Under the pieces are notes generated by a model. The model was not told the DNA's origin and searched no databases. It worked only from the letters and a program-made list of their open reading frames with translations. From JAXDTI01 sp034090045 (lineage in GTDB: Bacteria > Actinomycetota > Actinomycetes > Actinomycetales > Actinomycetaceae): a stretch of DNA of 64,000 nt. The stretch lies in NCBI GenBank assembly GCA_034090045.1, contig JAXDTI010000009.1, forward strand, positions 13,229 to 77,228. Direction: 5' to 3'. Position 1 is the first letter of the stretch, and each line of letters opens with the position of its first letter. Of the stretch, positions 27,130 through 35,882 are shown piece after piece. Both the position numbers and the translations under genes were made by a program.

Positions 27130-27924
27130 ATGGCTAATCGTCGGAAACCTCATCGTCCCACCTCCGGGAAAGCCCGGTTTGCGGGTCGTCCTCGGGTTTC
27201 CCTACCCCGCACTCCGGATACTTCCGAAAAGTCCGGTGAACAGCCTGCCCGAGTATCTCGCTTCCGGGTCAGTGAACGCGCCAACACTGATGCTGCCCCG
27301 AAGCGCAGACATTTCGGCTGGTTCTCGGGTTTTTTTACCGGCTTGGAGTCCGGAGGTGCCACTGACCATGCGGATTCGCGTTTCGCTCGCGGCGATACTG
27401 CCGCAGTACGGAACGCGACAAAGGGGCGTTCACGGTGGTTACAAAACTCGCAGAAACGCCTAGAGTTTTCTGCCGGGTCGAATCGAATTTCTTTCAGCCT
27501 CGGCGCGGTAGTTATCGCTGCCTGCCTGGCCTTGATTTTGATCGCTCAACCGGTATATGACCTTGTGAATTCGATCCGTGAACGTAACCAGGTGGTCGCC
27601 GAGCTGCAGCAGGCAAAGGATGAGAACGCAGATTTGCATCGTCAATTGCAGACCTGGCAGGATCCGGACTACATCTCGGCACAGGCGCGAGAGCGGCTCG
27701 GCTATGTGAAGCCCGGTGAGGTGCGGTACCGAGTAGTGGATTCGGGCGAGAATGAACAGAAATCTCAACGGGCGGACTCCGGTCCGACCAGACCGTGGTT
27801 TATCGAGTTGCAACGCACTCTGGAGCTAGCCGACGAGCAGGATACGACTGTGGTGACAAAGAATGGCACCCCAGCGCCGGGAGCGGAACCGGTTCAATCC
27901 GATGAAACGGACAGTGCCCAATGA
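27130..27924 (+). CDS. DivIC/FtsB-like septum formation initiator protein
   Basis: A 264-residue single-pass membrane protein. A long basic, proline- and arginine-rich cytoplasmic part (1-120) precedes one transmembrane helix (about 122-142, LGAVVIAACLALILIAQPVY) and an extracytoplasmic coiled coil (RERNQVVAELQQAKDENADLHRQLQTW). This is followed by the DivIC motif DPDYISAQARERLGYVKPGE. In the family it acts with FtsL and FtsQ in the divisome. ATG 27130 was chosen over the upstream GTG at 27106. It sits between eno and DUF501 as in mycobacteria (Rv1024) and overlaps DUF501 by four bases. Confidence 0.9.
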   Translation: MANRRKPHRPTSGKARFAGRPRVSLPRTPDTSEKSGEQPARVSRFRVSERANTDAAPKRRHFGWFSGFFTGLESGGATDHADSRFARGDTAAVRNATKGRSRWLQNSQKRLEFSAGSNRISFSLGAVVIAACLALILIAQPVYDLVNSIRERNQVVAELQQAKDENADLHRQLQTWQDPDYISAQARERLGYVKPGEVRYRVVDSGENEQKSQRADSGPTRPWFIELQRTLELADEQDTTVVTKNGTPAPGAEPVQSDETDSAQ

Positions 27925-28439
27925 CCGACTCTGCCGCAAACAATCCCGCCGAAATCACTATCGAAACTCCGCTACCAGCAGACCTTCAAACCCTAGCTGA
28001 ACAGCTTGGACGTCAGCCTCGCGGGGTGCTCGGTATCGCGGCTCGCCACCCCGATGGTGCCCCGGCGGTTGTGGCGACCGCCCCGCAGCTGCCCGACGGT
28101 GAGCCTTTTCCGACTTTCCTGTATTTGACGCACCCGGATCTGGTTTTGCAAGCTTCCCGCATGGAGGCAGCCCACGATATGCAGCGCTACAACGAAATGC
28201 TTGTCGCGGATGAGGCGCTGGCTGCCGCCTATCGTGAAGCACACCGCACCTATTTGGCTCAACGTGAGCGCGCAGCAATCGGAAATCAAATCTCGGTCCC
28301 GGATGCAATCGCCGATGTCAGTGCCGGCGGTATGCCCTCTCGCGTGAAATGCCTTCATGCCCTGTTGGCACACAGCTTAGCGGCGGGAGAGGGCGTGAAC
28401 CCGATTGGCGACATGGTGCGAGCTAGAATCGAGTGGTGA
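27921..28439 (+). CDS. DUF501 family protein
   Basis: A 172-residue protein of a family almost confined to actinobacteria, with no known biochemical role. The typical region runs from LAEQLGRQPRGVLGIAARH through TFLYLTHPDLVLQASRMEAAHDMQRYNEML and ends with the conserved RVKCLHALLAHSLAAG-NPIGD block. It is soluble with no signal peptide. It overlaps divIC at ATGA and is followed by the exopolyphosphatase gene, with which it is always paired in this synteny block. Confidence 0.92.
   Translation: MTDSAANNPAEITIETPLPADLQTLAEQLGRQPRGVLGIAARHPDGAPAVVATAPQLPDGEPFPTFLYLTHPDLVLQASRMEAAHDMQRYNEMLVADEALAAAYREAHRTYLAQRERAAIGNQISVPDAIADVSAGGMPSRVKCLHALLAHSLAAGEGVNPIGDMVRARIEW
28424..28436 (+). promoter_or_regulatory. 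Candidate leaderless promoter inside DUF501 for ppx
   Basis: A -10 hexamer TAGAAT (28424-28429) followed by six bases leads to GTG 28436. It would give ppx its own transcript and favours GTG 28436 over GTG 28433. Confidence 0.45.
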
Positions 28440-29482
28440 ACTCCGATAGTACTGTTGCCGCCGTGGATTGTGGCACAAATTCGATTCGTTTGTTGATTGT
28501 TTCCGCCAACCCGGAGACTGGTAAACGTCACGAACTCACCCGCCTGATGCGGATAGTGCGCCTGGGTGAAGGGGTGGATGAGACGCATCGGTTCTCGGAG
28601 GCTGCACTGGAGCGCACTTTTTCGGTTACCCGCGAATATGCTGATATTTGTGCTGCTAACGGGGTTGAGAAGCTGCGTTTTGTGGCGACTTCGGCGAGTC
28701 GAGACGCAGAGAATGCCGAGGTGTTTCGCACCGGGATTTACGAGATTCTGGGGATCTTTCCGGAGGTTATCCCCGGCACGGAAGAGGCGCAGCTGTCATT
28801 TGTGGGGGCAACTTCAGGGCACAGTTTCATCGAGCCGACCCTGGTTGTCGATATCGGTGGCGGGTCAACCGAGTTCGTTGCGGGCACCGGAACCAGTATG
28901 GATGCCGCGATATCGACTGACATGGGTTCGGTGCGACTGCAGGAGCGGTTTTTTGCTGACCGACCACAGGTTTTGCCAGGACAATTTGTGCCTGGACACG
29001 CAGCGACCGATGATTTGGATCCGGCGTTACTTGCCGTCGAGGATCCGCAATTGTTTGCTGCCGTCAAGTATGTTGACGGTCTGATTGAACAGGCGCACAA
29101 AGTTGTTGATTTGGCGCATATCAGGCATTTTATAGGTGTCGCAGGTACGGTCACGACGATTACGGCTTGGGCGCTGGGTCTGGGGGAGTATCGACCCGTA
29201 ATGATTGACGGCGCAGTGTTCGATATTGCTGCTGCGCTGGAGGCATGTCGCTTTATGATGCAGAATCCACCACAGGTTTTGGCGCGCCTCGGCTATATGC
29301 CGGCTGGCCGTGAAGACGTTATAGGTGCCGGAGCCCTAGTTTGGGATCGGGTTTTACGTCGGGTTGCGGATGTTTCAGGGGTTACCGAGGTGGTCACCTC
29401 AGAGCGCGACATCCTTGACGGCATTATTTCCTCACTGCTCAACAAGCCTTGCCCCGGAACACCCCTATTATCAGTTGTGTGA
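28436..29482 (+). CDS. Ppx/GppA family exopolyphosphatase
   Basis: A 348-residue member of the actin-like ATPase fold Ppx/GppA family, which hydrolyses polyphosphate or pppGpp. It has AAVDCGTNSIRLLI (N-terminal phosphate loop), the catalytic-Glu region PGTEEAQLSFVGA, and the DIGGGSTEF second phosphate loop (about residue 138). GVAGTVTTITA is the C-terminal motif. It corresponds in order to the short mycobacterial Ppx1-type proteins (about 320 residues) that lack the HD domain. The start is one of two adjacent GTG codons (28433, 28436). Confidence 0.92.
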   Translation: MNSDSTVAAVDCGTNSIRLLIVSANPETGKRHELTRLMRIVRLGEGVDETHRFSEAALERTFSVTREYADICAANGVEKLRFVATSASRDAENAEVFRTGIYEILGIFPEVIPGTEEAQLSFVGATSGHSFIEPTLVVDIGGGSTEFVAGTGTSMDAAISTDMGSVRLQERFFADRPQVLPGQFVPGHAATDDLDPALLAVEDPQLFAAVKYVDGLIEQAHKVVDLAHIRHFIGVAGTVTTITAWALGLGEYRPVMIDGAVFDIAAALEACRFMMQNPPQVLARLGYMPAGREDVIGAGALVWDRVLRRVADVSGVTEVVTSERDILDGIISSLLNKPCPGTPLLSVV

Positions 29483-29660
29483 ATACGCACTTTCTGTGTC
29501 GAGCGACATCATTTTTTGCCGTGTCCAACAGAAACCTTTACGGCGCTCACGCCTGCCGCATGAAATGCCCAATCCTGCGTGATTACCCGACAGTGAGCCA
29601 GATTCTATAGGTTAGAAGGGCACCATCTCGGAGAGAAAGGAACGAGAAAGGACCGCACAG

Positions 29661-30677
29661 ATGGCAGATTTTCACGGTCGCAGTTTTCTTAAGGAACTGG
29701 ACTACACCCCGGAAGAATGGCTCGAACTTATTGACCTTGCCGCCGAATTGAAAGCCGCGAAACATGAAGGTCGTGAAACTCAACAGTTGCGCGGCAAAAA
29801 CATCGCGCTGATATTTGAGAAAACCTCCACTCGTACCCGCTGCTCTTTTGAGGTTGCCGCATACGACCAGGGAGCAAACGTTACCTATCTCGACCCGAGC
29901 GGCTCCCAAATCGGTCACAAAGAATCAATTGAAGATACTGCGCGAGTGCTCGGCAGGTTCTATGACGGAATCGAATATCGTGGTGATGACCAGCGCAAAG
30001 TCGAAACACTCGCCGAGCTTTCCGGTGTGCCGGTGTGGAACGGACTCACCGATGAATGGCATCCCACCCAGATGCTATGCGATATGTTGACCATGCGTGA
30101 ACACTCCGCTCCTGCAGGTCAGCCGCAACGTTCCTTTAATGATATTTCGTTCGCCTACGTTGGCGACTCTCGGTTCAACATGGCAAATTCGCTGCTGGTG
30201 ACCGGGGCTATGCTGGGGATGGATGTGCGTATTGTTGCCCCGAAGGAACTGTGGAACGCTCCGGGGGTTATCGCTCAGGCGCAACGAATCGCGCGGCAAA
30301 CCGGTGCGCACATAACCCACACCGAAGACCCGATAGTTGGGGTGCGAGGCGTTGATTTTATCTATACCGATATTTGGGTGTCGATGGGGGAGCCGAAAGA
30401 AGTTTGGGCACAGCGTATAAAACTGCTGCGTGACTACCAGGTTAATGCCGCTCTCATGGCAGCCACCGGGAACCCGGAAACACAGTTTATGCACTGTCTG
30501 CCAGCATTCCACGACCGTCACACCACGATTGGGGAGCAGATATACCAAACCTACGGTATGGATGGTCTCGAGGTCACCGACGAGGTGTTCAACGGGTCAC
30601 GTTCGGTTGTATTCGACCAGGCTGAAAACCGGATGCACACCATTAAGGCAGTGATGGTCGCGACTCTCGGAGATTGA
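29661..30677 (+). CDS. argF: Ornithine carbamoyltransferase
   Basis: A 338-residue enzyme joining carbamoyl phosphate and ornithine to citrulline. The carbamoyl phosphate loop STRTRCSFE (about residue 55), the DEWHPTQ motif, the ornithine loop region DIWVSMGEPKE and the catalytic HCLPAFHD are all present. The length fits OTCase, not aspartate carbamoyltransferase. ATG 29661 is preceded by GAGAAAGGA. No other arginine gene lies nearby, so this may be the anabolic ArgF or the catabolic ArcB of the deiminase route; the sequence alone does not separate them. No ARG box was recognised in the 178-base upstream spacer. Confidence 0.95.
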   Translation: MADFHGRSFLKELDYTPEEWLELIDLAAELKAAKHEGRETQQLRGKNIALIFEKTSTRTRCSFEVAAYDQGANVTYLDPSGSQIGHKESIEDTARVLGRFYDGIEYRGDDQRKVETLAELSGVPVWNGLTDEWHPTQMLCDMLTMREHSAPAGQPQRSFNDISFAYVGDSRFNMANSLLVTGAMLGMDVRIVAPKELWNAPGVIAQAQRIARQTGAHITHTEDPIVGVRGVDFIYTDIWVSMGEPKEVWAQRIKLLRDYQVNAALMAATGNPETQFMHCLPAFHDRHTTIGEQIYQTYGMDGLEVTDEVFNGSRSVVFDQAENRMHTIKAVMVATLGD

Positions 30678-30700
30678 CATTCGATAACCCGACAGAATTA

Positions 30701-32050
30701 TCAGTAGTCGCGACCTTGCCGGTGTAGCTGACGGGTGCGAATCGTGAGTGCAATCGCGCCAAAAAACACCGATAGTGCGGTGCCGCACACAACCCCGAGT
30801 GCGCCCGCCTGGGTGAGCACTTCCGCGTCCGGGCCGTTACGGAAAGCCAGGTGCGAAACCAGCAGCGCCACCGTGAACCCTATCCCTGCAACCAGCGAAA
30901 TCGGCAGAATATCGCCCAGGCGTACCCCGTCACCGAGACGCAGCCCAAAGAACTTTGTCATCACCGCTACCGAACCGAAAATGCCGATCATTTTACCCAG
31001 GGGCAGGGCGAGCGCCACTGACAACACGACGGGGTGAGCCAGCATCTGCAGAGCACCACCCGGTGTGTCCACAATGTTCACGCCGGCTGCAAAAAAGGCG
31101 AAAACTGGAACCGCCAGGCCGGAGGAGAGCGGGTTGACCAGCGCCGTGAAATGCTTGGTGAGCGGCGTTGTTTCTTTTCCTTTTATGGTTGCCGGCACCA
31201 TCATGCCGAGCAGCACCCCCGAAATTGTCGCGTGAATACCGGAGGCGTGCATGAAATACCAGCACAACACCCCAATCGGAATCAACAGCCACCAGTTGGT
31301 GATCCGACGTGAACACAGCAATCCGAAAAACACTGCCAGTACAATCGCAGCCGCCAGGAACAGGAAATTCATGTCGGTCGCGAAGAAAATCGCGATAACC
31401 AGAATGCCGCCTAAATCGTCGGCTACCGCCAAAGTGAGTAGGAATATCCGTGCCCCGGGTGGAAAATGTCGCCCAAAAATCTGCAAGATCGCCACCGCGA
31501 AAGCAATATCGGTAGCGGTCGGAATGGCCCAGCCGTGCCAGGCGTTGTCTCCGGTTATCGCTGTCACCGCAGTATATACTGCTGCCGGCCCGATCATGCC
31601 AAAGAGCGCGGCGAGAATCGGCAGGGCGGCGGTTCTCGGGTCACGAAGCGAACCGATAGCGAACTCCTGCTTCAACTCCAGACCTACCGTGAAGAAAAAA
31701 ATTGTCAATATGCCGTCACGTGCCCAGTCGGCAGTAGATAGGTGCAGGTGGAGTGCTTCGGGACCAAACTCGGCGGTGGCAAGTGTCTCATACAGTTCCC
31801 GGAAAGGAGCATTTGCGCATATCAACGCCAGTATTGCGGCGGCGATTAAGATCAGACCGGCGATAATGTCATTTGCGAGCAATTCTGGTATTTTGCCCAG
31901 TAATCCCGGTTTCTTATACTCCGGTTCCTCGGGGGATGAACCTGCCAGGTCGGTGTAGTCATCGTCGTAGGGGGGCAGGACGTCCAGCGGATCGTACTTG
32001 CGTGGATCGATTGTCTTTGCGTTGTCTTTGCCTTTTTCTGCCTTTTCCAT
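30701..32050 (-). CDS. nhaA: Na+/H+ antiporter NhaA
   Basis: A 449-residue inner-membrane antiporter with about 12 transmembrane segments. The essential motif ADDLGGI carries the two adjacent Asp residues of the ion site. The stretch TATDIAFAVAILQIFGRHF and the C-terminal membrane segments are typical. The N-terminal ~55 residues are a charged, acidic extension (PPYDDDYTDLAGSSPEE) longer than in E. coli NhaA. ATG 32050 lies six bases after TAAACT (32057-32062, minus strand), a possible leaderless promoter; TTGGAGT immediately precedes it. It exchanges external protons for internal Na+ in pH and salt homeostasis. Confidence 0.96.
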   Translation of the reverse strand: MEKAEKGKDNAKTIDPRKYDPLDVLPPYDDDYTDLAGSSPEEPEYKKPGLLGKIPELLANDIIAGLILIAAAILALICANAPFRELYETLATAEFGPEALHLHLSTADWARDGILTIFFFTVGLELKQEFAIGSLRDPRTAALPILAALFGMIGPAAVYTAVTAITGDNAWHGWAIPTATDIAFAVAILQIFGRHFPPGARIFLLTLAVADDLGGILVIAIFFATDMNFLFLAAAIVLAVFFGLLCSRRITNWWLLIPIGVLCWYFMHASGIHATISGVLLGMMVPATIKGKETTPLTKHFTALVNPLSSGLAVPVFAFFAAGVNIVDTPGGALQMLAHPVVLSVALALPLGKMIGIFGSVAVMTKFFGLRLGDGVRLGDILPISLVAGIGFTVALLVSHLAFRNGPDAEVLTQAGALGVVCGTALSVFFGAIALTIRTRQLHRQGRDY

Positions 32051-32131
32051 ACTCCAAGTTTACCCGATGGTGTTGTTCAGGTAATTTTCAAGGTGGCTTG
32101 GTATCCTTGTTACAGGAATCGAGGCGCCTGC

Positions 32132-32204
32132 GCCCCCATAGCCCAACGGTAGAGGCAGCTGACTTAAAATCAGTCCAGTGTCGGTTCGAATCCGACTGGG
32201 GGTA
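32132..32204 (+). tRNA. tRNA with UAA anticodon (tRNA-Leu), short variable loop
   Basis: The cloverleaf folds as acceptor GCCCCCA with TGGGGGT, D arm GCCC-AACGGTAGA-GGC, anticodon stem GCTGA/TCAGT around CTTAAAA (anticodon TAA), a five-base variable loop (CCAGT), and T arm GTCGG-TTCGAAT-CCGAC. Discriminator is A, with no CCA encoded. The anticodon reads leucine UUA, but bacterial tRNA-Leu normally has a long class II variable arm, which is missing. See findings. Confidence 0.88.
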
Positions 32205-32258
32205 CTGCCCGCAGCGCGGAGCGGGGGCACGGCACCGACATACGTTATAGGAGGATAA

Positions 32259-33170
32259 ATGTCCAACCCGGTAATGACCCAGGTGGCAGGAGAAATAGAT
32301 AAGTACACTCCAGCTGCCCCCAACTACTATCAGGCTCCCTCGAACCAGGCACCCGTCCCCGGTCAGGGAACCTATACACAAAATCCCTATACGCAGACAC
32401 CTGCCGGTCAGCAGTACTATCAGTCAGTCGCTGAACCCGCACAGCCTATTCAACCCGCACAGCCGATGCCGGCAGCCAACCGCATAACGATGGAGGATGT
32501 CATCACAAAGACCGGCATCATGTTTGTCGCGCTGCTCGTCGCGGCGGGTATCGCCTGGATAATGGGTGCCCAGAGTTTCGGTCTCGCCTCCGCAATGGTG
32601 GGTATCGGAGCTATCGTCGGACTGGTGTTAGCGCTGATTAACTCCTTTAAGCGGGAGCCCTCCGCGCCGCTGACCATCGGATACTCCTTGGCTGAGGGCA
32701 TGTTCCTCGGTGCACTGTCCATGATGCTCGAATATATTTATCCGGGTATCGTGATTCAGGCAGTAATCGGTACTTTCGCGGTGTTTGCGACCACGCTAGC
32801 TCTCTATGCGACAGGCAAAGTCACCTATTCGTCGTGGATGATGAAAACCGTGTTGATTGGGTTGGTCGGACTCATTATTTACTCGGTGGTATCCATGCTG
32901 CTGGTGTTTACCGGTGTGATTTCGAACCCGTTCGGTCTTGACGGTATCACCATCCTGGGTGTTCCATTGGGTGCAATCGTCGGCGTCATCGCGGTATTTC
33001 TAGGTGCGGTCGCCCTAATTTCTGACTTCGAGGTTGCGAAACAGGCCGTTTCTGCCGGTGTGCCAGAGAAATATGCCTGGCGGGTCGCTTTCGGAATTAT
33101 GGTGACGCTCGTGTGGCTCTATACCGAGATTTTACGGCTGCTGCAGATTATCCGTGCTTTCTCGGACTGA
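32259..33170 (+). CDS. Bax inhibitor-1/YccA family membrane protein
   Basis: A 303-residue protein with a ~75-residue cytoplasmic lead rich in Pro, Gln and Tyr (TPAGQQYYQSVAEPAQPIQPAQP) followed by seven transmembrane helices (about 90-300). The core EDVITKTGIMFVALLVAAGIAW and the final helix with ISDFEVAKQAVSAGVPEKYAWRVAFG fit the BI-1/YetJ fold, a pH-dependent calcium leak channel in the one well-studied bacterial member. TAGGAGGATAA precedes ATG 32259. It lies 55 bases after the tRNA gene and before a GNAT gene on the same strand. Physiological role here is unknown. Confidence 0.9.
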   Translation: MSNPVMTQVAGEIDKYTPAAPNYYQAPSNQAPVPGQGTYTQNPYTQTPAGQQYYQSVAEPAQPIQPAQPMPAANRITMEDVITKTGIMFVALLVAAGIAWIMGAQSFGLASAMVGIGAIVGLVLALINSFKREPSAPLTIGYSLAEGMFLGALSMMLEYIYPGIVIQAVIGTFAVFATTLALYATGKVTYSSWMMKTVLIGLVGLIIYSVVSMLLVFTGVISNPFGLDGITILGVPLGAIVGVIAVFLGAVALISDFEVAKQAVSAGVPEKYAWRVAFGIMVTLVWLYTEILRLLQIIRAFSD

Positions 33171-33194
33171 TTCATCGGGCACGCCGAAAACCCA

Positions 33195-33701
33195 ATGAAT
33201 GAGAAACTGCTCACTATCAGGCCGCCAGGGCCAGCCGACGCGGTCGGTCTAGGATTGGCTTGGCGCGCTATACTGCGTGAGCAGCTTTCCGGTGCAGTCG
33301 ATGAGGCATACTGGGAGTCTTTTACCGAAGAAGACAGTATCGAGTTTTGGCATAAACGACTCGCTGACAGGGGTGGTCGCCGCATAGCTGTGGCAACCCA
33401 GTCGCACCGGATCGTTGGTTTGGCGCTGCTCGAACCCGCGCCCGGTGACGACCATGGATACGGTCAGCCGGCACGTAATGTGGAGTTACGTGCCATCGGG
33501 GTGCTTTCTGGGCTCACCATCGATACCGCGCTTAGCAGGCTCTATGACTATGTGCTACCTGACCCGGTGCCGGCACAATGCTGGGTTTACCGGATCAATA
33601 TGTCGCTGCGACGGTTCCTGCGTACCCGCGGTTTTGGGCTTGACGGGCTAAGCGCCATAGATGAGGCAACCGGGCTGGAGATTTCCCGAATGGTTCGCTG
33701 A
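33195..33701 (+). CDS. GNAT-family N-acetyltransferase
   Basis: A 168-residue protein with the GNAT layout: N-terminal RPPGPADAVGLGLAWRAILREQL, core strands with RIVGLALLEPAPG, then ELRAIGVLSG as the pre-motif-A strand, and a C-terminal RRFLRTRGFGLDGLSAI, the usual terminal strand and helix. The acetyl-CoA pyrophosphate loop R/Q-x-x-G-x-G/A is weak, so the assignment rests on overall pattern. Substrate is unknown. It lies 25 bases after the BI-1 gene and 18 before the AI-2E transporter, and so is probably in one operon with both. Confidence 0.72.
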   Translation: MNEKLLTIRPPGPADAVGLGLAWRAILREQLSGAVDEAYWESFTEEDSIEFWHKRLADRGGRRIAVATQSHRIVGLALLEPAPGDDHGYGQPARNVELRAIGVLSGLTIDTALSRLYDYVLPDPVPAQCWVYRINMSLRRFLRTRGFGLDGLSAIDEATGLEISRMVR

Positions 33702-33718
33702 ACGAGTTAGGTTGATGT

Positions 33719-35275
33719 ATGACGAAAATACAGGTATTAAATCGATTACTGGATTGGCGGGCAATCCTGCCGCAAAGTGATGAACCAATCGCATTGGAGG
33801 TCAGTTCGGGGGATTCCGGAGGCTACTCTAAAGGCTCCACATCGGTCTTTATTCCGTTGCCGTTACAGGTTGCTGCCGGTTGGGCGTGGCGGATGATACT
33901 GATTGCGCTCGCCGGTTTTGGGCTGGTTTTGCTGCTCATTCAAATAAAGATTGTGGTGATTCCGGTGCTGCTAGCGCTACTTTTCACGGCGCTGCTGGAA
34001 CCGGTATTGGTGCTGCTGCACCGGCGTCTGCGACTGCCGAGAACACTCGCTGCGGTGCTTTCACTGCTTTTCGGGCTGGTAGCCGTGATTGGCCTGCTGA
34101 CCCTCGCCACCAGGCGAATCATTTTGCAATTTGGCGATTTGGCGCGTTCGGGGCGCGCCGGTTTCCTGAAAATCCAGGAAGCAATCGAGAACTCCGAGTG
34201 GCAGCACAACTTTCAGACAATCCAGCGTTTCTGGAATGACCTGCCGGATTGGGCAACAAATTGGTTAACGAAAACATCGAGTGGGCTGGTAGACGGGGGT
34301 GGCTCCGGAAAGGTGATAACCAGCTCTCTCACCGGTTTCGCTGCCTCCGCGCCGGAGGTGTTCGCGGTAATCCTGGCATCGCTGTTCTGCCTCTTCTTTT
34401 TCCTTAAAGACGGTCGAAAAATCTGGCAGTGGGTGCTGCGACTCGTTCCGCAGCCGGCTCGTAATCCTCTCAACGAGGCAGTGATTCGTGGATGGGTATC
34501 CATTGGTTCATACGCCCGTACCCAAATGATTGTGGCCGCTATCGACGCAATCTTTATCGGTCTTGGCGCGTTCCTGATAGGCGTGAAACTGGCAGTACCG
34601 ATTGGTGTGCTGGTTTTCCTGGGGGCCTTTATCCCGATTGTTGGCGCAGTTGTCACCGGAGGTTTAGCGTCGTTGGTTGCGCTGGTAGATCCAGGTCATT
34701 TTGCGGATCGTCCCTATATGGCGGCAATCGTAATGCTGATCATTATTATCGCAGTCCAGCAGATAGAGTCACATCTGTTGCAACCACTGTTGATGTCCTC
34801 AGCAGTCGATATTCACCCGATGGCGGTGCTGCTCGGTGTCGCCGGTGGGGCGTATGTGGCCGGCATTTTGGGCGCGATTTTCGCGGTGCCAGTAATTGCT
34901 TTTATCAACACGGTGGTGCTCTACTTGAACGGGCACGATAAGTTCCTGCGTCTCAAATATGACCCCGATCGGGCTGGCGGAGCACCGGGAACGCTGGATG
35001 CAGAGATGGAGGCGTCACTAGAACCCACAAAGAAGAACCTGGATTCGGCGCGGCGCACAAAACAGAAAGCCATTGCCGAGGGACGTTACCGTACGCTCGC
35101 TCAGTCGAGAGAAACCGCCGAAGAAATTCGGAAAGACAATGCCGATAAGCTCGCTGAGTTTGATGAAGAAACACCGACAGTTACCGATTCGGATGCGCCT
35201 GCGGGGGAGACCGTGGCAAGTGCCGACGCTAAAACAGCCGAATCCGGTGAGATTGCTCCCCTCGACGAAGAATAA
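33719..35275 (+). CDS. AI-2E family transporter (UPF0118/PerM)
   Basis: A 518-residue protein. A 50-residue lead is followed by about eight transmembrane segments (about 55-405), with the family region LVFLGAFIPIVGAVVTGGLASLVAL and a LAGIxG-like GVAGGAYVAGILGAIFAVPVIAF near the end of the membrane domain. The final 110 residues are a charged, likely coiled cytoplasmic tail (ARRTKQKAIAEGRYRTLAQSRE) ending in acidic residues. Members export autoinducer-2 or act as sodium/proton antiporters. The tail is longer than usual. It converges with greA, with nine bases between the stops. Confidence 0.9.
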   Translation: MTKIQVLNRLLDWRAILPQSDEPIALEVSSGDSGGYSKGSTSVFIPLPLQVAAGWAWRMILIALAGFGLVLLLIQIKIVVIPVLLALLFTALLEPVLVLLHRRLRLPRTLAAVLSLLFGLVAVIGLLTLATRRIILQFGDLARSGRAGFLKIQEAIENSEWQHNFQTIQRFWNDLPDWATNWLTKTSSGLVDGGGSGKVITSSLTGFAASAPEVFAVILASLFCLFFFLKDGRKIWQWVLRLVPQPARNPLNEAVIRGWVSIGSYARTQMIVAAIDAIFIGLGAFLIGVKLAVPIGVLVFLGAFIPIVGAVVTGGLASLVALVDPGHFADRPYMAAIVMLIIIIAVQQIESHLLQPLLMSSAVDIHPMAVLLGVAGGAYVAGILGAIFAVPVIAFINTVVLYLNGHDKFLRLKYDPDRAGGAPGTLDAEMEASLEPTKKNLDSARRTKQKAIAEGRYRTLAQSRETAEEIRKDNADKLAEFDEETPTVTDSDAPAGETVASADAKTAESGEIAPLDEE

Positions 35276-35294
35276 AAACCGGTTCAGACCCGGT
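35273..35294 (-). terminator. Short terminator overlapping the greA stop
   Basis: On the minus strand ACCGG pairs with CCGGT around GTCTGAA, which contains the greA stop codon, and five T bases follow. The stem is short but the T-run is good. Confidence 0.55.
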
Positions 35295-35763
35295 ATGGCT
35301 TCGAGGCTACAATCTCGACAGTGATTTTCTTCCCGTTGGGAGCTTTATAGGACACCTTTTCACCGTTTTTGTGCCCCATAATCGCCGCGCCGAGCGGCGC
35401 GTCCGGGGAATAAACTTCAACGTTATCGTCTGCTTCGGCGATTTCACGGCTGCCGAGCAGAAACTCCATCTGCATGCCCGCTACCTTCGCAGTGATAACC
35501 TTGCCGACAGTTACGACACCATCATCTTCGGGAGTTTCACCAATCTCAGCATTCTTGATGAGATCCTCCAGCTGTGCGATTCGAGTCTCGTTCCATGACT
35601 GCTGTTCTCGGGCGGCATGGTAGCCGCCGTTTTCTTTCAAGTCGCCCTCTTGACGGGCCTCGTCAATTCGTTTCGCAATCGCCGGGCGTTCCACCTCAGT
35701 TAGCTGTTTCAGTTCTGCTACTAGACGGTTGTATGCGTCCTGGGTCAACCAATTGGTGCTCAT
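35284..35763 (-). CDS. greA: Transcription elongation factor GreA
   Basis: A 159-residue secondary-channel factor that rescues backtracked RNA polymerase. The N-terminal antiparallel coiled coil (about 1-75) carries the acidic tip and the signature IDEARQEGDLKENGGYHAAREQQ, and the C-terminal FKBP-like domain (about 85-159) has VTAKVAGMQMEFLLGSREIAE and APLGAAIMGHKNGEKVSYKAP. AGGAGG lies upstream of ATG 35763. Confidence 0.97.
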   Translation of the reverse strand: MSTNWLTQDAYNRLVAELKQLTEVERPAIAKRIDEARQEGDLKENGGYHAAREQQSWNETRIAQLEDLIKNAEIGETPEDDGVVTVGKVITAKVAGMQMEFLLGSREIAEADDNVEVYSPDAPLGAAIMGHKNGEKVSYKAPNGKKITVEIVASKPYRV

Positions 35764-35882
35764 TTTGGCCTCCTGAAAATCCTAGAAAAAAATCACGGTC
35801 CGCACTCGGCGAACCGCTCGTCTCCTGTCAGTATATCGCGCGGCGTGCGAAAATGCAGTTTCGGGTGCGTTCGGGTAGCCGG

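Noticed and set aside
31251..31958. Long open frame opposite nhaA
   Set aside because: It is antisense to a clear NhaA gene; the translation is Ala/Ser/Pro-rich with no recognisable motif, and its coding pattern mirrors the real gene.
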